Of a stretch of 64,000 nucleotides of DNA, positions 27,725 to 35,783 are shown in pieces; position 1 is the stretch's first letter, and the number at the start of each line of letters is the position of its first letter. The translations under genes and the position numbers were made by a program. Where the stretch lies: the NCBI GenBank assembly GCA_963820075.1, contig CAWFYS010000007.1, positions 103,739 to 167,738 of the forward strand, written 5' to 3'. The DNA comes from Kumtagia sp963820075. Lineage in GTDB: Bacteria > Pseudomonadota > Alphaproteobacteria > Rhizobiales > Rhizobiaceae. Below the pieces are notes generated by a model, which was not told the DNA's origin, did no database searches, and saw nothing but the letters and a program-made list of their open reading frames with translations.

Positions 27725-28696
27725 CTACTCCCATTCAAGCTCGGCATAGGCGGCCGTCGCGTTGCGCCCGTTGTAGTCGTCGAACAGTTCCCAATTCCCC
27801 CGCTCGCTTGTGCCCACGGTCTGGACCGCCTTGGCAAGAGGCACGCCGGCGGCGATCGCCTTGCGCAAGTCACGCGCCAGCACTTCGAAATAGCGGCGCT
27901 CCGCCTCGATCGCCCGCGGCCAGTCCGATGGAACCGGCCCGTGCCCCGCCACAACCGCCCTCGCCTCGATCGCCGCCAGCGCGTCGAGCTGGGCCATCCA
28001 GCCGAGCAGCGATCCGTCCAGCGTCGGCAAATGCCCGAGAAAGACGAGATCGCCGGCAAAGAGCGTGCGGGTTGCCGCGTCATAAATGGTCAGGTCGTTG
28101 TCCGTGTGGGCCGGGTCCCAAGCCCGCAACTGGATCATGCGGCCGCCGAGATCGAGCTCCAGCCGGTCTTCGACCAGTATCGCCGGGGGCACGATCTCGA
28201 CCCCCTTCATCAGAGCCTCGCCAAGCTGGCGGCGATAGCTTCGCAGGTAGAAGGAGCCGCGCGCCGCGAGCGCGGCTGGCAGGTTGCGATGTCCGACCAG
28301 TGTTGCCCCGGCCCCCCTGAACGACGCATTGCCGAATATGTGGTCGGGATGCATATGCGTGTTGATCAGAAAGCGGATCGGCTTTGCGCTTATCGACCTG
28401 ATCGCGGCAAGGAAGGATCGCGCCTCGACGAGGCTGCCGCCGCTGTCGATGACGGCGGCGGCGTCACGGCCGACGATGACACCCAGATTGGCGATCGCGC
28501 CCTCATTGGCCGCGCCCGGCAGTTCGTCCACGCCCCGGAACGCGAAGACTCCGTCGGCGACCTCGCGGATCGCGAATTCCACGCTGCCGGAAGCAGCGAA
28601 AGCCGCCCGCCCGAGGCAGCAGGGCGATATCGCCGCGCCAATGCCGGTGCATGTGAACCCGGTCAGAAGCCTGCGCCGCAGCGGATCGGTCCGCAT
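27725..28696 (-). CDS. Quinoprotein relay system zinc metallohydrolase (MBL fold)
   Basis: 323 residues with an N-terminal twin-arginine-like/lipobox region (RRRLLTGFTCTGIGAAISPC). The metallo-beta-lactamase zinc site is NTHMHPDHIFGN, with DPAHTDNDLTIYD, FAGDLVFLGHL and VVAGHGPVPSDW supplying the later ligands. This subgroup (SoxH-related) is encoded near PQQ-dependent dehydrogenases and SoxYZ-like carriers; its substrate is unknown. The neighbours (small conserved protein, cytochrome c, ABC system) fit that context. Confidence 0.8.
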   Translation of the reverse strand: MRTDPLRRRLLTGFTCTGIGAAISPCCLGRAAFAASGSVEFAIREVADGVFAFRGVDELPGAANEGAIANLGVIVGRDAAAVIDSGGSLVEARSFLAAIRSISAKPIRFLINTHMHPDHIFGNASFRGAGATLVGHRNLPAALAARGSFYLRSYRRQLGEALMKGVEIVPPAILVEDRLELDLGGRMIQLRAWDPAHTDNDLTIYDAATRTLFAGDLVFLGHLPTLDGSLLGWMAQLDALAAIEARAVVAGHGPVPSDWPRAIEAERRYFEVLARDLRKAIAAGVPLAKAVQTVGTSERGNWELFDDYNGRNATAAYAELEWE

Positions 28697-28770
28697 CGCT
28701 CCTCCTTCCGTGCCCTCCGCTCGTCGCGGTTACACCCCACGGCCCCGCTCCCGCCAGGGTATGCGAAAGA

Positions 28771-28980
28771 TCAGATTGCCCTTCCCTTGTCCGGAAACCT
28801 GCATTTCCAGCGCACGACCTTCAGTTTGGGGTGGTTGCCCGACCATTTGGCGATCTCGGGCGGCGCGAGGAAGGTACATTGCAGCAGCCCTCCGCGACTC
28901 TCGAAATACAGATGCTCTTCACGACAATCGGTTGGAGTTGCGATCAGACAGACCGTCAGAACGAGATCAACCAAATCCAT
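28771..28980 (-). CDS. Small conserved protein of PQQ-dehydrogenase clusters
   Basis: 69 residues from ATG 28980 (GGAGAGGTGCCCG just upstream). It contains an N-terminal hydrophobic stretch (MDLVDLVLTVCLIATPTDC) and two further Cys (LLQCTFL and VRWKCRF). The motif PPEIAKWSGNHPKLKVVRWK is characteristic of a short conserved family found with quinoprotein genes. Function unknown. It lies 74 bases upstream of the metallohydrolase gene on the same strand and is probably cotranscribed. Confidence 0.65.
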   Translation of the reverse strand: MDLVDLVLTVCLIATPTDCREEHLYFESRGGLLQCTFLAPPEIAKWSGNHPKLKVVRWKCRFPDKGRAI

Positions 28981-29323
28981 CGGGCACCTCTCCGACGCCA
29001 ACAGATTCCAGCCTCCGTCCGGAAGCTGGATCGCTTGATTCCGCCTCCTGAAAAGGTGCCCGGACAGAAGGCTCGGCAGGCAGGCTAACGCGTTCGGCCA
29101 AGGGGCGTCAACAAGAGGGACGGCGGGCGGCGGGCGCGAGCGGCCGGGTCACGACCTATCCCGACCTTCGTACGGTTGACTTCCTTCAGGCGCCGTCTAG
29201 CTTTTCGGGTCGTGCGAACACCGCATTTTCCCGAGGAGGAGGGGCGGCGTCCCGCGGAAACGCCTATGTCGGCAAATTTTAGAACCGACATACGCAGGGC
29301 AACGTACCTAAAGAGGAAACGCC
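28981..29323. other. Divergent intergenic region upstream of cytochrome c
   Basis: About 340 bases between leftward (metallohydrolase unit) and rightward (cytochrome c) genes. No credible gene. It should hold both promoters; AGAGGAAACGCC at 29312-29323 is the cytochrome ribosome binding site. Confidence 0.5.
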
Positions 29324-29701
29324 ATGCGCTTAACCCTATTTCTTGCTTCCATGTCCATTGCCGCCGTCTCGATGAATCAAGCCCGGGCTCAGGATGCCGC
29401 GGCGGGCGAGAAGGTATTCGCAAAATGCAAGGCTTGTCACGTCGCCGACGAGGACAAGAACAAGATCGGGCCGTCCTTGCTGGGCGTCATCGGCAAGGCG
29501 GCCGGAGTGCATGAAGGTTTCAAATACTCCCCGGCCATGGTCGAGGCGGGCAAAGGCGGCCTTGTCTGGGACGACGCGACCCTGACCGAGTATCTCAAGA
29601 GCCCGAAGACCGTGGTCAAGGGAACCAAAATGGCGTTCCCCGGCCTGAAGGACGACGCCGACATCGCCAATGTGATCGCCTATCTCAAACAGTTCCCTTG
29701 A
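29324..29701 (+). CDS. Class I cytochrome c (c2-like), periplasmic
   Basis: 125 residues with a signal peptide cleaved after ARA (MSIAAVSMNQARAQ). One heme site, KCKACH, near residue 38 and a distal Met in KGTKMAFPG near residue 105; the C-terminal helix is DIANVIAYLKQFP. Cytochromes of this type take electrons from PQQ-dependent dehydrogenases in methylotrophs. It is monocistronic, in the middle of the PQQ-associated genes. Confidence 0.88.
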   Translation: MRLTLFLASMSIAAVSMNQARAQDAAAGEKVFAKCKACHVADEDKNKIGPSLLGVIGKAAGVHEGFKYSPAMVEAGKGGLVWDDATLTEYLKSPKTVVKGTKMAFPGLKDDADIANVIAYLKQFP

Positions 29702-29836
29702 GCTGAAACAATCAGCGGCACAAACGGTTAGACCTTGGGGTCGCTGCTTTCAGGCGCGCCGCGCGACGCTTGCGCGGCCCGCCGTTCCATGGATCCCGGT
29801 CATGGCATGGGGTGCGCGCGCTGCCTCCGCAGGGGC

Positions 29837-30568
29837 CTATTTGCCGGCGAGCACATCCGAGATCGTCTTGACCAGCGCGTAGAGCCGCTGTTCGATCAAT
29901 GTCGGAACCTCGCAGACATAGGTCAGCGACTGCACGCGCTCCTCGAATATCCGGCTTTCCAACGTCAGCCGATCGACGCGCAGCGCAAGCTCGCCGGCCG
30001 CATCGGGCTTGGCGCGCAGGGCATCCACTTGCGACACCTCGCCGCGCAGGCGCTCGGCAAGCTCAAGCTGCTTGCGGGCATAGCGGCCGATGCCGGAAAT
30101 GACCTGCGAACGCTCGGCATTCATGTGGTCGAACAGGCCTTGAACCAGCATGGCCAGACGGTTCTTCGCCTGATCGGCCGGCAAGGTAGCCGCGAACTCA
30201 CGAATTTCATTGCGGGCATCGTCCAGCGGGACACGCCTTGCCGCGACTTCGCGGACGAGCGCCGCGATATCCTTGTCCTTATCCCAGTTCTTCGCCCCGG
30301 CCGGCAGTTCCGGCCCGTTCCAGATCTGCCCCAGAGACAATTCCGGCACCTTGCGCTGGATGCAGGGCCAGTCCGGATCGTGTCCCGCCGCGGCAAACAA
30401 ATCACCGCCCGCGGTGGCAAAAAACATCGAAGCGGCTAAGCAGGTTCCGGAAAACAGTGTCACGGTTTTCCGACAGAAACCTGCGACAAAACAACAGGCT
30501 AAGCAGGCGAAGCGTGGGCGAAGCCACGCAAGTCTGCTTAGCGCGAAGACAGTTTTCCTTGCCGGCAT
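29837..30568 (-). CDS. Secreted protein of the PQQ-associated ABC operon; signal region made from a repeat
   Basis: 243 residues. ATG 30568 overlaps the permease stop (TGATG) with GGAGGA 7 bases upstream of the overlap, which fixes the start. Residues about 9-45 are encoded by repeat family A, in frame, and supply the hydrophobic part (RFACLACCFVAGFC, TLFSGTCLAASMFF). The mature part has GHDPDWPCIQRKVPELSLGQ near residue 60 and then long charged helices (LELAERLRGEVSQVDALRAK), probably coiled coil. Known only as a conserved gene of quinoprotein clusters. Function unknown. Confidence 0.7.
   Translation of the reverse strand: MPARKTVFALSRLAWLRPRFACLACCFVAGFCRKTVTLFSGTCLAASMFFATAGGDLFAAAGHDPDWPCIQRKVPELSLGQIWNGPELPAGAKNWDKDKDIAALVREVAARRVPLDDARNEIREFAATLPADQAKNRLAMLVQGLFDHMNAERSQVISGIGRYARKQLELAERLRGEVSQVDALRAKPDAAGELALRVDRLTLESRIFEERVQSLTYVCEVPTLIEQRLYALVKTISDVLAGK
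30435..30542 (-). repeat. Dispersed repeat family A, copy 2, inside a coding region
   Basis: Reverse orientation to copy 1 and nearly identical to it: GCTAAGCAG and CTGCTTAGC ends, 108 bases, core TCGCAGGTTTCTGTCGGAAA. Length is a multiple of three and the frame used by the gene at 29837-30568 has no stop in it. Confidence 0.85.
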
Positions 30569-31437
30569 CAGCCATTTCCTCCCGTGTCCTGCTTGCGGAT
30601 CATCAGCCCGCGCGAGGGGTTGTAGGCGACGATCGCGCCGCCAAGGAACACCGCCGTGAAGGCCGCGACCACCCAAAGCGAGGTCCATTCGACCTGGCCG
30701 TAAAAGGCGAAACGGATCAGCTCGACGACGTAAGTGAAGGGATTCGCAAGACAAATCTTGTGCAGCAGCGGGCTGGACTCCTGGATGCGCCACAGTGGAT
30801 AGAGCGCCGGCGAGGCGAAATACATCGGAAAGATGACGAAGTTCATGACACCGGCGAAGTTCTCGAGCTGCCTGATCATGGAGGACAGGAGCAGCCCTAG
30901 CGCGCCCAGCATCAGCCCCGACAGGAACAGCGCCGGCAGCACGGTGAGGTAGCCGAGCGGCGGCGCCTTCACACCCCAGAACCAGGCGATGCCCAGGAAC
31001 ACATAGACCTGCGCGATCGACACCGTGACGCCGGCCAGCAGCTTCGAGACCAGCAGGAACCAGCGCGGAAACGGGCTTACCAGCAGCGTGCGCATATTGC
31101 CCATCTCGCGGTCGTAGACCATCGACAGCGACGACTGCATGCCGCTGAAAAGCAGGATCATGCCGCAGAGCCCCGGCGTGATGAACACCTCGTACAGCAC
31201 GTAGGTTTTGTAGGGCGGGATAATCGATACGCCGAGCACCTGGCGGAACCCGGCGGCGAAGATGAACAGCCAGAGCAGCGGCCTGACCAGCGAGGAGACA
31301 AAACGCTCCCGCTGGTTGAGGAAGCGCAGCCCTTCGCGGATCAATATGCCACGCAGGCAGACGAGATAGTTGCCGACGCGAAACGGCGGCGCGCTGAGTG
31401 GCGTCGGTGCCGTCCGGGCAGGTGCCGCAACCGTCAT
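30568..31437 (-). CDS. ABC-2 type permease of the PQQ-dehydrogenase-associated ABC system
   Basis: 289 residues with six predicted membrane helices (for example LVRPLLWLFIFAAGFRQVLG, TPGLCGMILLFSGMQSSL, VYVFLGIAWFWGVKAPPLGY). The motif DREMGNMRTLLVSPFPRW is the conserved cytoplasmic loop of ABC-2 exporters. It overlaps the ATPase stop (starts at 31437, ATPase ends at 31434). Transported substrate unknown; the family is found with PQQ-dependent alcohol oxidation genes. Confidence 0.85.
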   Translation of the reverse strand: MTVAAPARTAPTPLSAPPFRVGNYLVCLRGILIREGLRFLNQRERFVSSLVRPLLWLFIFAAGFRQVLGVSIIPPYKTYVLYEVFITPGLCGMILLFSGMQSSLSMVYDREMGNMRTLLVSPFPRWFLLVSKLLAGVTVSIAQVYVFLGIAWFWGVKAPPLGYLTVLPALFLSGLMLGALGLLLSSMIRQLENFAGVMNFVIFPMYFASPALYPLWRIQESSPLLHKICLANPFTYVVELIRFAFYGQVEWTSLWVVAAFTAVFLGGAIVAYNPSRGLMIRKQDTGGNG

Positions 31438-32219
31438 GACGATGCCCCCGACGCCTTCACCGGCTTGCGGGAGAGCCGGGCGAATGCCTCGCCTATGTTC
31501 TTCGTTGCGGTCGCAGCGATCACTTCGGTCACGGTTGCATTGGCGACCAGCTTGCCATCGGCCAGCACCACGAGCGTATCGCTTTCGTCAACTTCGTCGA
31601 TCAGATGCGTCGCCCAGAAGGCGCTGATGCCCTCGATCGCCACCAGCTTGCGGATATTGGCGAGAATGCCGGCACGCGACTGGACGTCGAGACCGACCGT
31701 CGCCTCGTCGAGCAGAAGCAAAGCCGGCCGGTGCAGCAGGGCGCGGGCGATCTCGATGCGGCGCATCTGGCCGCCCGACAGGCTGCGGGCCTTGTCATGC
31801 AGGCGCCCGCTCATCTCGACCGTCTCCAACACTGCATCTATGCGGCGGCGCGCCTCGGCGGAGCCGATGCCGTGCAGGGACGCGTGATAGGAAAGGTTCT
31901 GGTAGACGCTGAGGTCAAGATCGAGCGTGCGCGCCTGGAAGACGATGCCAAGCCGCCGCAGCGCCTCCCCCGGCGCGCGCGCGATGTCGTGGCCGAAAAT
32001 ACGGATAGAGCCGTGGCGCGTGTCGTAGAGGTGGCTGATCAACGAGAACAGCGTCGTCTTGCCGGCCCCGTTGAGGCCGAGCAGGACGACGAAGGTCGCG
32101 GGCGCGATCGAGAAGGAAATATCGTTCAGCGCCCGCTTGGGACCATAGGAGTGGCTGACCGAGGCGACGTCGAGCGCCGCCACGCCGTTGCCCGCGCCGC
32201 CTGTCCTCACATGGTGCAC
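31434..32219 (-). CDS. ABC transporter ATPase, PQQ-dependent alcohol dehydrogenase system type
   Basis: 261 residues. Walker A is GLNGAGKTTLF, signature LSGGQMRRIEIA, Walker B LLLLDEATVGLD, switch His in FWATHLIDEVDE. ATG 32219 is used, although a later in-frame GTG just before AALDVASVSHSYG is possible. It pairs with the overlapping permease gene. Repeat family A copy 3 lies directly upstream, between this gene and the cupredoxin-like gene, so it separates the two within the operon. Confidence 0.88.
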   Translation of the reverse strand: MHHVRTGGAGNGVAALDVASVSHSYGPKRALNDISFSIAPATFVVLLGLNGAGKTTLFSLISHLYDTRHGSIRIFGHDIARAPGEALRRLGIVFQARTLDLDLSVYQNLSYHASLHGIGSAEARRRIDAVLETVEMSGRLHDKARSLSGGQMRRIEIARALLHRPALLLLDEATVGLDVQSRAGILANIRKLVAIEGISAFWATHLIDEVDESDTLVVLADGKLVANATVTEVIAATATKNIGEAFARLSRKPVKASGASS

Positions 32220-32229
32220 GCCTGCCTCC

Positions 32230-32334
32230 CAAGCAGGCTTGCGTGGCTTCGCCCACGCTTCGCCTGTTCAGCTTTCTGTTTGTCGCAGGTTTCTGTCGGA
32301 AAAGCGTGGGACACTTTTCCGAAACCTGGTTAGC
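32230..32334 (+). repeat. Dispersed repeat family A, copy 3
   Basis: Same core (TCGCAGGTTTCTGTCGGAAA) and outer sequence GCAGGCTTGCGTGGCTTCGC as the other copies; the terminal CTGGTTAGC and AAGCAGG ends have drifted. It lies in the 160-base gap upstream of the ATPase start, in opposite orientation to copy 2. Confidence 0.8.
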
Positions 32335-32381
32335 TGCCGCGACCAGGGACATTGGGCGGCGCGCCCCACGTCCGGCAACCC

Positions 32382-32879
32382 CTATTTGATGGTGATCGTC
32401 CCTTTCATGCCCTTGTCGGCGAGGTCCGGCACCGACCAGGAATAGATGCCCGGCCGCACCGTGGTGAATTGAACCTGGATCGTCCCGTCGGCGTCATATT
32501 CGAGCCAGGCCGGCGCCCCGTTCATGTGGACCTCGAGTTCCTCGATGACGATCTGGTTCATCCAGACATTGCGAAAGAGGTCGGTATGGAACTTGTATTC
32601 CAGCCCGCCGGCCGCCGAGATTTTCCAGCGGTAGCCCTGGCCGGAAATCAGCTCGAAATCCTTCTGGTTGGCCGTGAACTGGTCTTCCTTGGAGCCGAGG
32701 ATCAATTCCGGCACATCCTTGCTGGCGCGCGTCGCCTTTTCCGCCGGCGCGGCCTCCGTCGCCGCCGGGGCGGCGGCGTCGTCATCATCGTCGTCGGCAT
32801 CCTGCGCCCAAACCTGTCCTTGCGCCATCGCCAGGCCGATCAGCGTGGAGAATGCGGCTGCCCGAAATCTTTTCATCAT
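32382..32879 (-). CDS. Secreted cupredoxin-like protein of the PQQ-associated operon
   Basis: 165 residues from ATG 32879 (GGGCAGGAA before it). A signal peptide (FSTLIGLAMAQGQVWAQ) is followed by an Asp/Ala-rich linker (a run of seven acidic residues, then PAATEAAPAEKA). The C-terminal 110 residues look like a cupredoxin beta-sandwich (ISGQGYRWKISAAGGLEYKF, FTTVRPGIYSWSVPDLADKG), but I do not see a convincing His-Cys-His-Met copper site. Possibly a structural or metal-independent member. Cotranscribed with the propeller gene. Confidence 0.65.
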   Translation of the reverse strand: MMKRFRAAAFSTLIGLAMAQGQVWAQDADDDDDDAAAPAATEAAPAEKATRASKDVPELILGSKEDQFTANQKDFELISGQGYRWKISAAGGLEYKFHTDLFRNVWMNQIVIEELEVHMNGAPAWLEYDADGTIQVQFTTVRPGIYSWSVPDLADKGMKGTITIK

Positions 32880-32912
32880 TTCCTGCCCTTCTGTTTTTTG
32901 GGTTCGAATCAT

Positions 32913-33887
32913 TCAATTGGGCGAAACCACGACGCCCCATGGCAGGGCGCCGACCGTCACCGACTGCACCGGCTCGTCGGTTGCAACATCGATGAAGGTG
33001 ATGTCGTTGGAGACGCCGTTGGTGCTGATGATCGTCTTCTGGTCGGGCGTGAAGGCGAGTTGCCACACGCGCTGGCCGACCAGCACATATTTTTCAACCT
33101 CGTAGGTCTCGGTGTTGACGACGGCCACCCGGTTGGCCGGCCCGAGCGCCACATAGGCCTTCTTGCCGTCCGCGGTGATCCGCACACCGACCGGCTGGAT
33201 CGATTCGGCGCGCAAGCCGGGAATCTCGAAGGTGATCTTGTGCTTGACCTCGCGGCTTTCATTGTCGATTACCGAAATCGTGCCGCCGATCTCGGCGCTG
33301 ACCCAGGCCTCCTTTCCGTCAGGGGTGAATTCGACAAAGCGCGGGCGCGAATCCACCAGCACGTTGTGGGTAATCTCATGCGTGGACGTATCGATGAAAT
33401 GCGCCATGTTCGTCGTTTCCGACGTGTTGACCATGGTCTTGCCATCCGGGCTGATGCCCATGCCTTCCGGCTCGACGCCGACAGGAATCTCGGCAAGCAC
33501 GCTCTTGCCTTCGATATCGATCACCGTCACCAGATTGTCGTCCTCATTGGCGACGTAGAGGGTCTTGCCGTCCGGTGAAAGCACGAAGAGTTCCGGGTCA
33601 GGTCCGGACGGAAGGCTGTCGACGATCTCGAATGTCGCGGTGTCGATCACTTCGATCGTGTCGTCGTCGCTGGCGCAGAGATAGATGAGCTTGCCGTCAT
33701 GCGAGATGGTTATGCCGCGCGGACGCTGGCCGACATTGACGGTCTTGACCACCTGCATCGTCGTGGAATCGACGACGCTGATCGTGTTGTCCTTCTCGTT
33801 GGAGACATAGACCATATATGCCGACGCAGGGGTAGCCGCGAGCCCCACAGCCGCCGCCATGGCCAGAAGACAAATTCCTCTTCGCAT
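32913..33887 (-). CDS. PQQ-dependent catabolism-associated YVTN beta-propeller protein
   Basis: 324 residues with signal peptide (AAAVGLAATPASA). Seven YVTN blades: AYMVYVSNEKDNTISVVD, LIYLCASDDDTIEVID, TLYVANEDDNLVTVID, EAWVSAEIGGTISVID, KAYVALGPANRVAVVN and others. The family is a soluble periplasmic propeller found with quinoprotein dehydrogenases. It lies 28 bases downstream of the binding-protein gene in one operon. Confidence 0.85.
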   Translation of the reverse strand: MRRGICLLAMAAAVGLAATPASAYMVYVSNEKDNTISVVDSTTMQVVKTVNVGQRPRGITISHDGKLIYLCASDDDTIEVIDTATFEIVDSLPSGPDPELFVLSPDGKTLYVANEDDNLVTVIDIEGKSVLAEIPVGVEPEGMGISPDGKTMVNTSETTNMAHFIDTSTHEITHNVLVDSRPRFVEFTPDGKEAWVSAEIGGTISVIDNESREVKHKITFEIPGLRAESIQPVGVRITADGKKAYVALGPANRVAVVNTETYEVEKYVLVGQRVWQLAFTPDQKTIISTNGVSNDITFIDVATDEPVQSVTVGALPWGVVVSPN

Positions 33888-33915
33888 CCATTTCCTCCCA
33901 TTTTGTTATCGATGC

Positions 33916-35169
33916 TTATTTCAGCACGCATTTGGTCTCCGGCTGATCGACGCCAAGCGTGTCCAATTCGGAAAGCTGGTGGAGAAAACCTTCCTGCGGC
34001 GAGGTGCTGATCACGCCGCGCCCGTCGCCCAGGAAGATCGGCTGCCGCATCTGCCAGTTCCATTCGCGGAACGTCACCTTCTGGCCCCGGAAAGCGGCGA
34101 CGGAGAAATCGCCGGAACGGATGAAGGCTTCAATCTTGGCCGGATCGCCGCCAGGAGTGCGGGTCGCCGCCTCGCCGACAACGCGCATGGCGGTCCATGC
34201 CGACATATCCTTGGACAGCATGCGGCGGCCGGACGCCTTTTCAAACCGGTTCTGGATCTGCGTGCCGCCCCACTGCTCGCTTGCAGGATGCCAGGCCGAG
34301 GGTATCATGCCGGCCGTGCCCGCCACCGGGCGCGGTATCCAGGTTCTGAACGGAACGTAGCTCCCGAACACCTCGCTCTCGTCGGCGACCAGCACCACGT
34401 CATGGTCGGGCAGGTCCTGGGTGAAAACCGGCATCTGCCGCTGGATCTGGACGACGCCCGAATCCGTCCGCTTGGCCGTGCCGGTATCCGCGAACAGCTT
34501 CTCGGCGAGGATTTCGCCGCCGAACCGCGGCGCGGCGCGGCGCAACGCGTCGGCGAAGAGCTTGTCGCGCTCATGCGAACCATAGAGCAGCACCCAGCGC
34601 GGCCACTGCTTCCAGATGAGATACTGCGCCAGCCCGTCCGCCAGCATGGATCGCGTCGGCGCCGTGTGGAAGACGTTGATGCGGCAGTCCTCCTCGCGCA
34701 GGCTGTCATCCGTATTGCCCACGTTGAAAAGCAGCACGCCGCTGTCGCGCGCCTTGTCGGCGATCGACAGAAGCTGCGTCGCCGACAAATCGGTAAGGAC
34801 GTAGCGGTCGCCTCTGGCAACCATAGCATCGAAGGCGGCGACGACATCCTCGTCCGGCTTCACCTCAGTCACTTCGAGGATGAATTTCTGGCCCGTGAAA
34901 GCGCCGGTCGTGTTGTTGTCGTTGATCGCGACATTTGCGCCGGCCACGCCCTCGTCGCGCGGCGGAACGTCAAGTATGGACAGCGCAAGCTGTGGCGCAT
35001 AGGCCCGAAGATAGCCGAGCCTGATTTCCGTCAACTGCTTTTCGGTCTTCGCGGCCCCCGCCTTCGGCTGCGGCGCGGCCTCCTGAGCCAAGACCGGCCA
35101 AGCGTTGACGCTCGCCAAAAAAAGTCCGATGAAAACACTGATGAGAGTGTCAGGCACCACGCTCTTCAT
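33916..35169 (-). CDS. ABC substrate-binding protein, PQQ-dependent alcohol dehydrogenase system
   Basis: 417 residues with signal peptide (SVFIGLFLASVNAWPVLAQ). A Leu/Ile/Val-binding-protein fold is suggested by IRLGYLRAYAPQLALSILDV, LLFNVGNTDDSLREEDCRIN and LYGSHERDKLFADALRRA. First gene of the leftward operon, divergent from the H4MPT genes. Curiously, it is of importer type while the permease is ABC-2 export type; this mix is typical of the family. Confidence 0.85.
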   Translation of the reverse strand: MKSVVPDTLISVFIGLFLASVNAWPVLAQEAAPQPKAGAAKTEKQLTEIRLGYLRAYAPQLALSILDVPPRDEGVAGANVAINDNNTTGAFTGQKFILEVTEVKPDEDVVAAFDAMVARGDRYVLTDLSATQLLSIADKARDSGVLLFNVGNTDDSLREEDCRINVFHTAPTRSMLADGLAQYLIWKQWPRWVLLYGSHERDKLFADALRRAAPRFGGEILAEKLFADTGTAKRTDSGVVQIQRQMPVFTQDLPDHDVVLVADESEVFGSYVPFRTWIPRPVAGTAGMIPSAWHPASEQWGGTQIQNRFEKASGRRMLSKDMSAWTAMRVVGEAATRTPGGDPAKIEAFIRSGDFSVAAFRGQKVTFREWNWQMRQPIFLGDGRGVISTSPQEGFLHQLSELDTLGVDQPETKCVLK

Positions 35170-35243
35170 GGTTATCGCGCCCTCCCCGCGCGCCGTCGCA
35201 CCCCTAAGGTGGGGGTGGACGATTAGATTTCATTGGTGCCACC

Positions 35244-35783
35244 ATGAGTTTAGCCAAGCTTCTTTCGATCGCAACCCCCTTAACTCAACTCTTCGTGACA
35301 GGTTTTGCTTTGTGCGTCACGACGGGGGTTGCCGACGCCGATCAAAAGGCGGCTGTATTCGACTTCGAGCTGCGGCAGGGAGATGTGGTTCCGGGAGCGC
35401 CGGATCACCACGAAGCGGAAGAGAGAAGGCTGAAGATGGTGGGCGAAAGACTGCGCGCCCATCTTGCCAAATCCGGATACGACGTGGTGGATATCGCTTC
35501 CGTCTCGGCAAAGGCGACTGCGACCAACCTTGAATCCTGCAGCGCCTGCGCCGACGGGTTTGCGCAGGAATTGGGCGCCGACTATGCCGTTACGGGTGTT
35601 GTCTACAAGGTTTCCGAACTGATCCTCAGCATGAATGTTCGTGTACACGACGCAGCCACGTCAACGCCGCTGACCAGCGCCATCGTCGACATGCGCGGAA
35701 ATACCGATGAATCCTGGCGGCGCGCCGTGGACTATCTCTATCGCAACCTGCTGTCGCCCCGTCTGGAGAAACTGAAGAAATGA
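35244..35783 (+). CDS. Secreted DUF3280/DUF2380-like protein
   Basis: 179 residues with signal peptide (ATPLTQLFVTGFALCVTTGVADA). AAVFDFELRQGDVVPGAPDH and ADGFAQELGADYAVTGVVYKV are typical of the family, which resembles the nucleotide/peptidoglycan-binding LpoB-like fold. Two Cys in SCSACADG could form a disulfide. The stop overlaps the next start (ATGA at 35780), so it is coupled to the methanofuran genes although such proteins are usually grouped with quinoprotein genes. It may link the two sets. Confidence 0.65.
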   Translation: MSLAKLLSIATPLTQLFVTGFALCVTTGVADADQKAAVFDFELRQGDVVPGAPDHHEAEERRLKMVGERLRAHLAKSGYDVVDIASVSAKATATNLESCSACADGFAQELGADYAVTGVVYKVSELILSMNVRVHDAATSTPLTSAIVDMRGNTDESWRRAVDYLYRNLLSPRLEKLKK

